A DNA stretch of 64,000 nt from Myxosarcina sp. GA_180221_E-2-1-MAG-40_15 (GCA_020692205.1 JAIMKV010000010.1:22487-86486); one strand, 5' to 3'. Shown: positions 46,563 through 56,233, counted from the stretch's first letter. Notes: a model not told the origin generated them from the sequence alone. Translations and numbers: made by a program.

Positions 46563-49323
46563 CTAATATTACTAGCGGACAAACCAATAAAATTAACCAT
46601 TGCCATGTGGTTAAAGATGTGGTGGAAAATAAAATTTGCAGGGGAAACCAATGGATAATCGATAAAATGAGAATCCATTCCGTTAAAATTCCCAGCCAGA
46701 TTAAACGGTTGCTAAAAAATCCCAGTTTAAAAATCGATACCCTTTCCGAGCGACAGGCAAAAACGTTACCATCCTGACAGGCGACGATCGCAGCTAAAGT
46801 TAAAGTTGTCGCTTGATGGTAAATTCCCAATACGGTAGCATCGGCAGAATGAGACAAGATAGAAGGAGTGACTGCTTGTAACCCAGGGAGATCGTAACCA
46901 TAACTCCACCAAACCCATAAAAATCCAGCCATACCGAGTAATCCTTCCAGTAATCCCAGAAAACAATAAGCTCGAAGCAAAAGTGGAGTATCCATGAGAA
47001 ATTGCGACTTTTTACGCGGTGGACGTTCCATAATTCCGATTTCTGGTTTTTCTGCTCCTAATGCCAAAGCAGGAACCATATCCGTTCCCAAATCAATCGC
47101 TAGAATTTGCATGATAATCAACGCTGGTGGAATCTTCAAGATGACCATGAACAAGAATGGTAATAACTCAGCGACATTGGATGCCAAGATATAGGTAATA
47201 AATTTACGAATATTCTGATAGACAGTTCTTCCCTGTTCAATCGCGCTGACGATGGTAGCAAAATTATCATCCAAAAGCACAATATCCGCAGCTTCTCTTG
47301 CTACATCCGTACCACTTATTCCCATTGCTACCCCAATATTGGCTGCACGTAAAGCAGGTGCGTCGTTAACTCCATCCCCCGTCACAGCTACCACATTGCC
47401 TAAATCCTTATAGGCTTGCACTAGGCGTAGCTTTTGTTCGGGCATCATTCTGGCAAACACCAATCCGCCTCGATGTTGTAGTACGCGACGAAGTTGGGCA
47501 TCCGAAAGTTTATTCATGCCGTCACCTGTAACGACTTGTATCCTACCATTGATCAATCCAATGCGATGGGCGATTGCTTCTGCGGTTAAGCCATAATCTC
47601 CCGTCACCATAGTTACTTTAATACCTGCTTGATGACAACAGGCGATCGCGTCGGCAACTTCTGGGCGAGGTGGATCGAGCATTGCCGCCAAACCAACAAA
47701 AATGAGATTTTGCTCTAGTTTCTCTGCTTTGAGATTGACTAATTCTTGTCCTCCATAACTCATAGCTACTCCTAAAACGCGATATCCAGAACGAGCAAAG
47801 CGATCGTTTATCTCAGCAATTTCTTTTCTTTGTGTATCTGTTATTGTTTGTGTTTGCCCGTCTTTTAGAATCGACTGACAACGTTGTAATACTTCTAATG
47901 GCGCACCTTTAGTAAAGCTCAAACATGGTGAATGGGAAATAGATTTGAGTGGTACAGAAATTGACTCATGAGAACTAGATAAAACAACACTCATCATGCG
48001 ACGGCGTGAATCGAAAGGAATTTCTCGCAGTCTAGGAGATTGCTTTTGCAGTTGTTCGAGATTGAGTCCAGCTTTAATCGCTGCAACTAACAAAGCTGCT
48101 TCGGTAGGATCGCCGATTTCTTGCCAGGTGCTAATACCGGCAGGATGAATCAATTTAGCATTAGAACACAGTGCCGAACCTGCCAGTAATAATTTAACTT
48201 GCTCGGAACTAACGTTAGCAAGAATTTTTACTTTACCATCGGGAACATAACCCACACCCGTAACTTCAATAGTACTGTCGGGAATCCAAAGGGCGCAGAC
48301 AGTCATTTCATTTTTAGTCAACGTACCCGTTTTATCGGTACAAATAACCGATGTAGCACTTAGGGTTTCTACCGCCGAAAGACGACGCACCAAAGCATTT
48401 TTTCTTACCATGCGTTTAACAGCGATCGCTAAACAGAGAGTGACAGTAGGTAACAATCCTTCGGGGACAAGGGCGACGATAATCCCAATCGCAAATATGA
48501 AACTCTCTTTGAGTTCCATGCCGACAACAATATTGGTCAACAAAAAGATCGATACACCCATACAAAGAGCGATCGCCGTAATAACTCGAACGATTCTGGT
48601 AATTTGGACTTCTAAAGTACTGGTTTCTCGTTTGACTACTGTTGTCAAATGGGCGACGTGTCCGAATTCTGTTTGCAATCCAGTGGCGCTAACTACTGCC
48701 AAACCCCTACCAGAAGAGACAGTCGCACCAGCAAATATCAAATTGGCAACTTCAGCAGGACGCAAATGTTCGTCTAAGACAGGTTCGCTATAACGGGCAA
48801 CGGGAAGGGATTCTCCCGTGAGGACGGAAACATCCACAGATAAACTTTGAGCAGAAACCAAACGAGCATCAGCAGAGATGCGATCGCCTTCTTCAAGTTG
48901 CATGACATCACCAGGTACTAACTCTCGCGCCAAAATTTGCTTGATATTTCCATCTCGATATACTTTTACTTGTGTGGGTAAAACATTTTTCAGTGCCGAT
49001 AAAGCACGTTCGGCTTGAAATTCTTGAGAAAAACTAAAGATGGCATTAATCCAAATCACCGCCCAGATTGCCCAACCGAGTTGTGGTGTTCCAGAGACAA
49101 ATGCAAGTATCCCCGCCACCCAAAGCAGTAAAGCCATGAAGTGAGTCAATTGGTCGATAAAGCGCAACAGTAAAGGACGATGAACGGGTTCGGGCAGTTC
49201 GTTATAGCCGTAATGATGCAACCGCGATTCTGCTTCAGTCGTTGATAGCCCTTCTGGCGAAGTGGTTAAAATTTCATATACTGCTTTGGGAGTCTGCGTC
49301 CAAATTGAGTGGTTTTGTACCAT
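46525..49323 (-). CDS. Cation-transporting P-type ATPase (P2-like)
   Basis: The 932-residue pump has the cation-ATPase N domain, helices, an actuator domain (VLTGESLPVA), the phosphorylation motif ICTDKTGTLTKNEMTV near residue 330, the nucleotide domain, MVTGDYGLTAEAIAHRIG, and TGDGVNDAPALRAANIGVAMG. The C-terminal transport helices include AIDLGTDMVPALALGAEKPE. The build matches Ca2+/Na+/K+-type P2 pumps or related PacL-like ATPases; the cation cannot be deduced. It is divergent from hoxE across a 487-bp spacer. Its 3' end overlaps the TnpB fragment. Confidence 0.9.
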   Translation of the reverse strand: MVQNHSIWTQTPKAVYEILTTSPEGLSTTEAESRLHHYGYNELPEPVHRPLLLRFIDQLTHFMALLLWVAGILAFVSGTPQLGWAIWAVIWINAIFSFSQEFQAERALSALKNVLPTQVKVYRDGNIKQILARELVPGDVMQLEEGDRISADARLVSAQSLSVDVSVLTGESLPVARYSEPVLDEHLRPAEVANLIFAGATVSSGRGLAVVSATGLQTEFGHVAHLTTVVKRETSTLEVQITRIVRVITAIALCMGVSIFLLTNIVVGMELKESFIFAIGIIVALVPEGLLPTVTLCLAIAVKRMVRKNALVRRLSAVETLSATSVICTDKTGTLTKNEMTVCALWIPDSTIEVTGVGYVPDGKVKILANVSSEQVKLLLAGSALCSNAKLIHPAGISTWQEIGDPTEAALLVAAIKAGLNLEQLQKQSPRLREIPFDSRRRMMSVVLSSSHESISVPLKSISHSPCLSFTKGAPLEVLQRCQSILKDGQTQTITDTQRKEIAEINDRFARSGYRVLGVAMSYGGQELVNLKAEKLEQNLIFVGLAAMLDPPRPEVADAIACCHQAGIKVTMVTGDYGLTAEAIAHRIGLINGRIQVVTGDGMNKLSDAQLRRVLQHRGGLVFARMMPEQKLRLVQAYKDLGNVVAVTGDGVNDAPALRAANIGVAMGISGTDVAREAADIVLLDDNFATIVSAIEQGRTVYQNIRKFITYILASNVAELLPFLFMVILKIPPALIIMQILAIDLGTDMVPALALGAEKPEIGIMERPPRKKSQFLMDTPLLLRAYCFLGLLEGLLGMAGFLWVWWSYGYDLPGLQAVTPSILSHSADATVLGIYHQATTLTLAAIVACQDGNVFACRSERVSIFKLGFFSNRLIWLGILTEWILILSIIHWFPLQILFSTTSLTTWQWLILLVCPLVILGADELRKQYQKI

Positions 49324-49810
49324 GACCTCAAGTAATAATGTAAAACAACTATATTTGTGGAGCTATTAATCTGTCTGCACTAAAATAACAACTGGTATTT
49401 TTTTTATAACAACTGAGTCAACTTTCATTTGCTTAAATATTTGAAATGTTACAAATAAGCGCCAAATTAATTTGTTCTGAGCATTTGATTGATTAAAAAT
49501 TGCCTAAACTCACAAAATTATCACAATTGTTTTCTAGTTTAAAAATATAGCTTGAGCGAGTCTTTAGATTACTGTGATCGCCATTTTTAACTAAATTAAT
49601 TTTTAGGCATTACAGATATAGCCTTAGTAGGCGAAATAATTCAACAACTAATTAAGGTGCGTCCTTTGGCATTAATTAACTTCAAACAATTAGAAAATTT
49701 TTTAGCTTTGAAAACTTTACTAGATATAGCTTCTGTTGAGAAGATGAGTTAATTTTTGTAATGCGATTGGCGTAACCAATGAACAAAGTTCAACGCACCA
49801 AGATCAAACC
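49324..49810. promoter_or_regulatory. Divergent region upstream of the hox cluster
   Basis: The 487 bp are AT-rich. They separate the P-type ATPase from hoxE and must contain the hox promoter. I see no recognisable LexA box (RGTAC-N3-DGTWCB) and no strong palindrome. An open 50-codon stretch without a start (about 49600-49752) has weak protein-like character and is probably a remnant or chance. Confidence 0.5.
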
Positions 49811-50338
49811 ATGCAAACTACAAAAACTAAAACTGAACCAAACAAGGTAGATCAACGGATCAAGCTTCTAGACATAACTATGAAGCGCAACCATTATCGT
49901 CAAGATGCCTTGATTGAAATCTTACATAAAGCCCAGTCAGCTTTTGGTTATCTTGAACCAGACATTTTGGAATATATAGCGCGAGGATTAAAACTTCCCC
50001 TGAGTCGAGTTTATGGAGTGGCTACTTTTTACCATCTCTTCTCATTAAAACCTAGTGGTGTTCATAGTTGTGTAGTTTGTATGGGTACTGCTTGCTATGT
50101 TAAAGGCAGCGATCGCATTTTGACAGCATTAGAAAAAGAATTAAGCATTCATGTAGGAGAAACTACCTCAGACAATCAAATTTCCTTAATGTCAGCCCGA
50201 TGTTTGGGTGCTTGCGGTATTGCCCCAGCGATCGTTTTTGATGGTACGGTAATCGGAAAACAAGATCCAGAGACGGCGATTGAGAAGGTGAAAGCGATTG
50301 AGAAGTCAAAAGTGATCAGGAGTAAGGAATGGATTTAG
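49811..50338 (+). CDS. hoxE: Bidirectional hydrogenase diaphorase subunit HoxE
   Basis: The 175-residue thioredoxin-like [2Fe-2S] subunit resembles NuoE. The N-terminal helical part (DALIEILHKAQSAFGYLE, LPLSRVYGVATFYHLFSL) is followed by the cluster ligands CMGTACYVKGSD and SARCLGACGIAP. HoxE joins HoxFU in the diaphorase, probably passing electrons to or from ferredoxin. It starts the long plus-strand cluster, and its last 10 bp overlap hoxF. Confidence 0.95.
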   Translation: MQTTKTKTEPNKVDQRIKLLDITMKRNHYRQDALIEILHKAQSAFGYLEPDILEYIARGLKLPLSRVYGVATFYHLFSLKPSGVHSCVVCMGTACYVKGSDRILTALEKELSIHVGETTSDNQISLMSARCLGACGIAPAIVFDGTVIGKQDPETAIEKVKAIEKSKVIRSKEWI

Positions 50339-51960
50339 AAGAATTACTGGAAATTGGGCAACAAGAACGCGATCGCCAACAGCAAAAGAAAACTCGTATT
50401 CGTTGTTGTACGGCGGCTGGATGTCTTTCTTCTGGCGCGGAGACAGTTAAAAATAATTTAGAAATAGCAGTTATTGAAGCAGGTTTAGAGGATTCAGTTG
50501 AAGTTTGTGGGGTTGGTTGTTTGCGTTTTTGTGGACGGGGAACATTAGTAGAGATAGATCCTAATGGCATTCTTTATGAGGAAGTTTTGCCCGATCAAGC
50601 ATCTGGAATTATTTCAGCCTTGAGTGAAGGAGACAAAAATCGAGAAGAATTACCCAGACAAAGCGATCGCAACCATCCTTTTTTCGCACTCCAAATGCCT
50701 CTAGTTCTGGAAAATAGTGGCAAAATCAACCCCGAACGAATTGAAGAATATATTGCGGTAGGAGGTTATCAGCGGTTACATCATGTCTTGATGGAAATGA
50801 CTTCAGCAGAAGTAATTGAGGAAATTAGTAAGAGTGGTTTACGGGGAAGGGGTGGAGGTGGATATCCTACGGGATTGAAATGGGCAACTGTGGCGAAAAT
50901 GCGATCCCCCCCTACCCCCCTTAATAAGGGGGGTGTCGGTCAGAAATATGTAATTTGTAACGCCGATGAAGGCGATCCAGGGGCATTTATGGATCGCAGT
51001 GTTTTAGAAAGTGATCCCCATCGAATCTTAGAAGGAATGGCGATCGCGGGTTATGCGATCGGTGCTAATTACGGCTACATTTACGTTCGCGCTGAATATC
51101 CCTTGGCGATTAAACGTTTGGAAAAAGCGATTCAGCAAGCTAAGAAATACGAATTACTCGGAAGTCAGATTTTTGATTCTCCCTTTGATTTTAAGATCGA
51201 TATTCGCGTTGGTGCTGGTGCTTTTGTCTGTGGGGAAGAAACAGCTTTAATTGGTTCTATCGAAGGAAAAAGAGGTAATCCCCGTCCTCGTCCTCCCTAT
51301 CCTGCCGAGTCGGGATTGTGGGGTTGTCCGACTCTGATCAATAATGTAGAAACCTTTGCTAATATAGTCCCGATCATTCGGGAAGGAAGCGATTGGTATA
51401 GCAGCATCGGCACGGAAACTAGCAAGGGGACGAAAGTATTTGCCCTCACGGGAAAGGTAAGCAATACGGGATTAATTGAAGTACCGATGGGAACTACAGT
51501 CAGACAAATCGTGGCAGAAATGGGCGGTGGTGTTCCCGATGGCGGTAAAGTAAAAGCAGTACAAACAGGAGGGCCTTCTGGCGGTTGTATTCCTGCTGAA
51601 TTTTTCGATACGCCTGTAGATTATGAATCCTTACTGAAGTTAGGCACGATGATGGGTTCAGGTGGTGCGATCGTTATGGATGAAGAGACCAACATGGTCG
51701 AGATCGCTCGCTTTTATATGGAATTCTGTCGCGGTGAAAGCTGCGGTAAATGTGTTCCCTGTCGTGCTGGTACGGTGCAATTGTATGCCTTGTTATCTAA
51801 ATTGCTGAATCGACAAGCAAACCAGTCAGATTTGGAGCAATTAGAAGCTTTATCTTACATGGTTAAAGAAACTAGTTTGTGTGGATTGGGACAATCTGCG
51901 CCGAATCCCGTGTTGAGTACCCTTAAATATTTTCAACAGGAATATCTCGATTTAATTTAA
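50329..51960 (+). CDS. hoxF: Bidirectional hydrogenase diaphorase subunit HoxF
   Basis: The protein has 543 residues. An N-terminal thioredoxin-like [2Fe-2S] module (RCCTAAGCLSSG, VCGVGCLRFCGRG) precedes the NuoF-like core: GLRGRGGGGYPTGLKWATVAKM binds FMN/NAD, and GAGAFVCGEETALIGSIEGKRG and the [4Fe-4S] motif ESCGKCVPCRAGT follow. It oxidises or reduces NAD(H). Between KWATVAKM and KYVICNADEGDPGAF an extra RSPPTPLNKGGVGQ is translated from a palindromic repeat (50904-50937). The insertion falls in a loop next to the flavin site. It is followed by non-hox genes before hoxU. Confidence 0.95.
   Translation: MDLEELLEIGQQERDRQQQKKTRIRCCTAAGCLSSGAETVKNNLEIAVIEAGLEDSVEVCGVGCLRFCGRGTLVEIDPNGILYEEVLPDQASGIISALSEGDKNREELPRQSDRNHPFFALQMPLVLENSGKINPERIEEYIAVGGYQRLHHVLMEMTSAEVIEEISKSGLRGRGGGGYPTGLKWATVAKMRSPPTPLNKGGVGQKYVICNADEGDPGAFMDRSVLESDPHRILEGMAIAGYAIGANYGYIYVRAEYPLAIKRLEKAIQQAKKYELLGSQIFDSPFDFKIDIRVGAGAFVCGEETALIGSIEGKRGNPRPRPPYPAESGLWGCPTLINNVETFANIVPIIREGSDWYSSIGTETSKGTKVFALTGKVSNTGLIEVPMGTTVRQIVAEMGGGVPDGGKVKAVQTGGPSGGCIPAEFFDTPVDYESLLKLGTMMGSGGAIVMDEETNMVEIARFYMEFCRGESCGKCVPCRAGTVQLYALLSKLLNRQANQSDLEQLEALSYMVKETSLCGLGQSAPNPVLSTLKYFQQEYLDLI
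50904..50937 (+). repeat. Palindromic repeat inserted in frame in hoxF
   Basis: The core at 50915-50933 is six C, TTAATAA and six G, a perfect 9-bp-arm palindrome about a central A, preceded by CCCCCCCTA. This matches a known style of cyanobacterial C/G-rich dispersed repeat. It adds about 13 residues to HoxF without shifting the frame. Confidence 0.75.
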
Positions 51961-51996
51961 AGTTCATTGCTAGGAGTCGGAAGACGGGAGGGGATG

Positions 51997-52731
51997 ATGA
52001 GCAAGACTTCTCAAAATAAAAAATTAGAGATCGCCAAGCAAACAAAAATTAATCGAGGGATTTACGATCAGGATCGATCGCTTGATCAAGAAACTCTACA
52101 GGCATTAGAAAAACCGGGAAATAACCAATCGCCAGTAAAAGTTTTTTGGTTTACGACTGAAACACAACGTCCTCAGCTAGGAAATTTGATCGTCGAAGCA
52201 ACCCAAGCAATTATTAGAGATCGCCAACAATCTCAAGATAGTGGTAAATGGATGCGATTGAGTTGGCAAGATCTTCAAAAATATCGAGATGGCTTAACTT
52301 TGGATGCTAGTGGATCTCCTGCACTAATAAGAGCGATCGCCAAAATGTTACCGCCAACTTCCCTAGAACAAAATGATCGCTTTTGGCTCGATGCGACTCG
52401 CAAGGTTCACGTTCCTACTGCTGCTGCTTTTGGGATTTTAGCTATTAGCGATTGTAATAATAAATCTCAACAACTTGAATGTGGAAGACTGTGGCAGAGA
52501 ATGCATCTTTGGGCGACTACTCAAGGATTAGCAATGCAACCACTTAACCAAATACCCGAACGTGCTGCTAGAGAGGAAGTTTTAGGGATTGAACCAAAAT
52601 TTAGCAATGCTTTAGCGAAATTTGTTGGTGATCCCAATTGGCAAGGGTTGATGATATTTCGCCTTGGTTATCCCACGATTGAAGCGTTACCTAGTCCCCG
52701 TCGTGGTGTCAAGGATGTAATTAGGATTTAA
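51997..52731 (+). CDS. Nitroreductase-like (Acg-type) protein, short form
   Basis: From ATG 51997, chosen because GGAGG precedes it by 5 bp, this is 244 residues. The C-terminal half (WQRMHLWATTQGLAMQPLNQ, PERAAREEVLGIEPKF, FRLGYPTIEALPSPRRGVKDVI) resembles the end of Acg-family FMN nitroreductase-like proteins. The first domain typical of these proteins is not recognisable in the N-terminal 40 or so residues, so it appears short. It lies 36 bp after hoxF and 17 bp before the next gene. Substrate and flavin binding remain unproven. Confidence 0.6.
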   Translation: MSKTSQNKKLEIAKQTKINRGIYDQDRSLDQETLQALEKPGNNQSPVKVFWFTTETQRPQLGNLIVEATQAIIRDRQQSQDSGKWMRLSWQDLQKYRDGLTLDASGSPALIRAIAKMLPPTSLEQNDRFWLDATRKVHVPTAAAFGILAISDCNNKSQQLECGRLWQRMHLWATTQGLAMQPLNQIPERAAREEVLGIEPKFSNALAKFVGDPNWQGLMIFRLGYPTIEALPSPRRGVKDVIRI

Positions 52732-52748
52732 TCGGGAGGAAACCAAAA

Positions 52749-53153
52749 ATGGCAAGTATGAATTACGCGATCGCCTTCGGTTTATGGTTGGGGATGCTGG
52801 TTATCGCTATCTCCAATGGGTTTATCGGGAATGCCTATATTACCCCCCGACTTGGCGATTATGGCACTCACGTTTATAAAACGCTTACTTTTATTCCCTT
52901 CATTTTTCTCTTTGCTTGGCTATATACCTTGCAAACTAAAGGCGATCTTTGGTTGACTAACGCCTTAATCGTTAGTTGTTTTTGGGTGAGTTTAACCGTT
53001 TTATTTGAATTTGTTTTCGGTCATTACATCTTAGGAAATTCTTGGGAAGTATTGCTAGCTGATTATCGAATTTGGCAGGGAAGATTGTGGTCGTTGGTTT
53101 TAATCAGTGAAGCGATCTTCCCTGTGACGATGGGTTGGTTACTCAATCATTAA
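52749..53153 (+). CDS. Four-helix membrane protein preceding norB
   Basis: The 134-residue protein has four hydrophobic helices: about residues 5-26, 43-62, 71-92 and 111-131. YITPRLGDYGTHVYK lies in the first loop and FEFVFGHYILGNSWEVLLADYRIWQGRLW in the third. It has a good ribosome-binding site (GGGAGGA, 7 bp before ATG) and a 55-bp gap to norB. I do not recognise a family. Position and size suggest a subunit or assembly partner for the NO reductase, which is inference. Confidence 0.65.
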   Translation: MASMNYAIAFGLWLGMLVIAISNGFIGNAYITPRLGDYGTHVYKTLTFIPFIFLFAWLYTLQTKGDLWLTNALIVSCFWVSLTVLFEFVFGHYILGNSWEVLLADYRIWQGRLWSLVLISEAIFPVTMGWLLNH

Positions 53154-53208
53154 ATAAGAGAGTCCACAGATAAACACAGATATTTATTCGATCAAAGAGC
53201 TAATTAAA

Positions 53209-55494
53209 ATGAGCAATCCAGCTATAGATATTCCGAGCGCAACTACTCCAGCAAAACGTCAATGGAGTTTGCCCGTCTGGTTAGTCATCATTTGCTTCGT
53301 CACTTTTAGTGTTTTACTTGGTGCGGGGGTGGCTATTTGGAAAAATGCCCCGCCGATTCCAGCGATCGCGCGTTCTCCCAGTCAGGAAATTGTTCTGACA
53401 CAAGCTGATATTCAAAACGGACAGGAAACCTATTTAGCCAGAGGCGGTCAACATATCGGCAGTGTTTGGGGACATGGTAGTTATCTCGCGCCAGATTGGA
53501 CGGCGGATTTTTTACATCGTTGGGGACTGGCTACTGCTGGCGTTTTATATAATGGTAATCCCGACTTCCAGCAAGCCGATTTGGAAGCGATCGCTGCACC
53601 AGAAAGAGCTAGTTTAGAAGCAAGGGTCAAACAAAATTTTAAAACCAATCGCTACGATCGCCAAACTCAAGAGTTATTACTAACAAACGCACAGGTTAAG
53701 GGAATCGAGAAAGTTTTTACTGACTACAACGAACTTTTACAACATGGTTCAGTCGTTCATTCCATTCCTGACGGTTGGTTTACCAATGACCAACAAATTC
53801 ATGACGTTACCGCCTTTTTTGCCTGGACGGCTTGGACGGCAGCAGCCAATAGACCAAATGCTCCCTTTTCTTATACAGCAAATTGGCCGCACGACGACTT
53901 AATTGGCAATCAACCGCCAGCGCAATTTTTAATTTGGTCGATTGTCTCAGTAATCGTATTAATTGGCGCGATCGCGACTTTTTTGTTTATTTATTTGCGA
54001 TCGGAAGATGAAGCCGTCGAAACAGTAATTCAGACTCCAGCAATTCCGACAATTACCCCCAGTCAAAAAGTCACCGCCTTGTTTTTCATTGTAGCGATGG
54101 CACTATTCTTAGCGCAGATTGGTGCAGGAATGATCACTGCCCACTATGCTGTCGAGGGACATGGTTTTTACGGTATTCCTTTAGATAAATTCCTGCCTTA
54201 TGCTGCTTCTCGTACCTGGCACTTACAATTAGCAGTATTTTGGATTGCTACTTGCTGGCTAGCCGCAGGTTTATATTTTGCCCCACGCTTCGGACGCGAA
54301 CCGAAATATCAAGGTATTGGCAATGCTGGATTGCTGATTGCCTTAACCGTTGTCGTAGTAGGTTCAGTTGTCGGCGCTTGGGCTGGCATTCAAGGCATTC
54401 TGGGGAATAAATATAGTTTCTGGTTTGGTCATCAAGGTTATGAATATGTAGAATTAGGCAGAGTTTGGCAGTTACTTTTAATTGGCGGGATGGTTTTCTG
54501 GCTGTGGCTGATGTATCGCGCCCTCGAACCTGCTTTAAAGAAAGAAGGAAGCATTACGGGGTTAAATCATTTCTTCTTTTATAGCGCCGTTACTATACCC
54601 CTGTTCTATTCAGCAGGATTGATGTATACCAATCACACACACCTAAGCATTGCCGAGTACTGGCGTTGGTGGGTAGTGCATCTTTGGGTAGAAGGCTTCT
54701 TTGAAGTATTTGCCACCGTGGCGATCGCCTATCTATGCAGTGAGTTAGGTTTCCTCAAGAAATCTTCGGCATTAAAAGCCACCTACATGACCACTATTTT
54801 GTATCTCGGTAGCGGTGTTATCGGTACTTTGCACCATCTCTATTTTTCTGGAACTCCCGCTTTTATTGCGGCGATGGGATCGGTAGCCTCGGCTTTGGAA
54901 GTAGTACCTTTAACTTTGATTGGTTTTGAAGTAGTTAAAACTCTCAAATTTTCTCAAGCAGCAGCTGGTTTTTATCGTTGGCCATTACGCTTCTTTTTGG
55001 GAACTTGTTTCTGGAATTTAGTTGGGGCGGGAATTTTTGGCTTTTTGATCAACCCGCCGATTGTTCTCTATTATTCTCAAGCCCTCAATACTACTCCGAT
55101 TCACGCACATTCGGCCTTATTTGGCGTTTATGGTTCTCTCGCGATCGCCTTAATGCTTTTTCCTCTACGGGAAATGGTACCAGAACGAGCGTGGAATGAA
55201 AAACTATTGCGTTTCTCTTTCTGGGCGATTAACGGTGGTTTAGTAGCGATGTTAGTTTTGTCTTTAATTCCCAGTGGTTTTTATCAACTATTTGCCTCAG
55301 TTAATTACGGTACTTGGTACGCCCGTAGTGCAGCAGTAGTCGGTAGCCCTTGGATGCATTGCACTGTGTGGCTGAGAATGCCAGGAGATATTTGCTTTGC
55401 TTTGGGTGCAGTAGCGATTTTCTTGTTTACAGTCCAAGCAGCGATCGCTATTTTTCGTGATCAAACACAAACAAAACCTCTATTTAACCAATAA
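53209..55494 (+). CDS. norB: Quinol-dependent nitric oxide reductase
   Basis: The 761-residue qNor has the extended N terminus with one helix (residues about 20-45) and a large extracytoplasmic domain (RGGQHIGSVWGHGSYLAPDW, LHRWGLATAGVLYNG) typical of quinol-type enzymes. The haem-copper-oxidase-like core of about 12 helices carries the histidines and Glu of NorB: ASRTWHLQLAVFWIATCWLAAG, EGFFEVFATVAIAYL, GTLHHLYFSGTP and HAHSALFGVYGSLAIALML. It reduces 2 NO to N2O using quinol, detoxifying NO or disposing of electrons. It is placed between hoxF and hoxU, an unusual location. Confidence 0.93.
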   Translation: MSNPAIDIPSATTPAKRQWSLPVWLVIICFVTFSVLLGAGVAIWKNAPPIPAIARSPSQEIVLTQADIQNGQETYLARGGQHIGSVWGHGSYLAPDWTADFLHRWGLATAGVLYNGNPDFQQADLEAIAAPERASLEARVKQNFKTNRYDRQTQELLLTNAQVKGIEKVFTDYNELLQHGSVVHSIPDGWFTNDQQIHDVTAFFAWTAWTAAANRPNAPFSYTANWPHDDLIGNQPPAQFLIWSIVSVIVLIGAIATFLFIYLRSEDEAVETVIQTPAIPTITPSQKVTALFFIVAMALFLAQIGAGMITAHYAVEGHGFYGIPLDKFLPYAASRTWHLQLAVFWIATCWLAAGLYFAPRFGREPKYQGIGNAGLLIALTVVVVGSVVGAWAGIQGILGNKYSFWFGHQGYEYVELGRVWQLLLIGGMVFWLWLMYRALEPALKKEGSITGLNHFFFYSAVTIPLFYSAGLMYTNHTHLSIAEYWRWWVVHLWVEGFFEVFATVAIAYLCSELGFLKKSSALKATYMTTILYLGSGVIGTLHHLYFSGTPAFIAAMGSVASALEVVPLTLIGFEVVKTLKFSQAAAGFYRWPLRFFLGTCFWNLVGAGIFGFLINPPIVLYYSQALNTTPIHAHSALFGVYGSLAIALMLFPLREMVPERAWNEKLLRFSFWAINGGLVAMLVLSLIPSGFYQLFASVNYGTWYARSAAVVGSPWMHCTVWLRMPGDICFALGAVAIFLFTVQAAIAIFRDQTQTKPLFNQ

Positions 55495-55516
55495 ATGTGA
55501 TGACTGAGGAAAAAAT

Positions 55517-56233
55517 ATGTCTGTCAAAACCTTAACTATTAATAACATCCCCGTAGCAGCCGAACAAGGTAAAACAATCCTCGAAGCTGCCAAAGAATCT
55601 GGAATTCATATTCCTACCTTATGCTATCTAGAAGGGGTTTCACCTGCGGCTGCTTGTCGAGTTTGTTTGGTAGAAATTGAAGGAAGCAATAAACTGCAAC
55701 CTGCTTGCGTTACTCAAGTAGCAGAAGGAATGGTCATCTATACCGATACTCCCAAATTACAACAATATCGTCGTATGGATATAGAATTACTTTTTGCCGA
55801 AGGTAATCACGTCTGTGCTGTGTGCGTAGCTAATGGCAATTGCGAACTACAAGATCTCGCTGTAGAAGTGGGGATGGATCATTCGCGTTTTCCCTATCGC
55901 TTTCCCGATCGCTCTGTAGATGTTTCTCACCCTCAATTCGGCATCGACCACAATCGCTGCATCCTTTGTACTCGCTGCGTGCGTGTCTGTGACGAAATCG
56001 AAGGCGCACACGTTTGGGATGTGGCAAATCGAGGGGAGAATTGCTATATCGTTTCTGGTTTGCATCAACCTTGGGGAGAAGTAGATGCTTGCACCTCTTG
56101 CGGAAAATGCGTCGATGCTTGTCCGACAGGTTCTATTTTCCGCAAAGGAACAACTACAGATGAAAAAAGTCGAGATCGCGCCAAACTGGAATTTTTAGTT
56201 AATGCTAGAGAAAAACATGAGTGGACACGCTAA
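55517..56233 (+). CDS. hoxU: Bidirectional hydrogenase diaphorase subunit HoxU
   Basis: The 238-residue iron-sulfur subunit has an N-terminal plant-type [2Fe-2S] domain (CYLEGVSPAAACRVCLVE), the His-Cys cluster NuoG-like segment (HVCAVCVANGNCEL) and two [4Fe-4S] ferredoxin-like motifs (CILCTRCVRVCDE, CTSCGKCVDACPTG). It wires HoxEF to HoxYH. It starts 22 bp after norB. A 126-bp gap separates it from the pyruvate kinase-like gene. Confidence 0.96.
   Translation: MSVKTLTINNIPVAAEQGKTILEAAKESGIHIPTLCYLEGVSPAAACRVCLVEIEGSNKLQPACVTQVAEGMVIYTDTPKLQQYRRMDIELLFAEGNHVCAVCVANGNCELQDLAVEVGMDHSRFPYRFPDRSVDVSHPQFGIDHNRCILCTRCVRVCDEIEGAHVWDVANRGENCYIVSGLHQPWGEVDACTSCGKCVDACPTGSIFRKGTTTDEKSRDRAKLEFLVNAREKHEWTR

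Noticed and set aside
49600..49752. Open plus-strand stretch before hoxE with weak similarity to the tail of DUF4351/Rpn-type proteins
   Set aside because: No start codon or ribosome-binding site, only about 50 codons, and the resemblance rests on Leu-rich residues.
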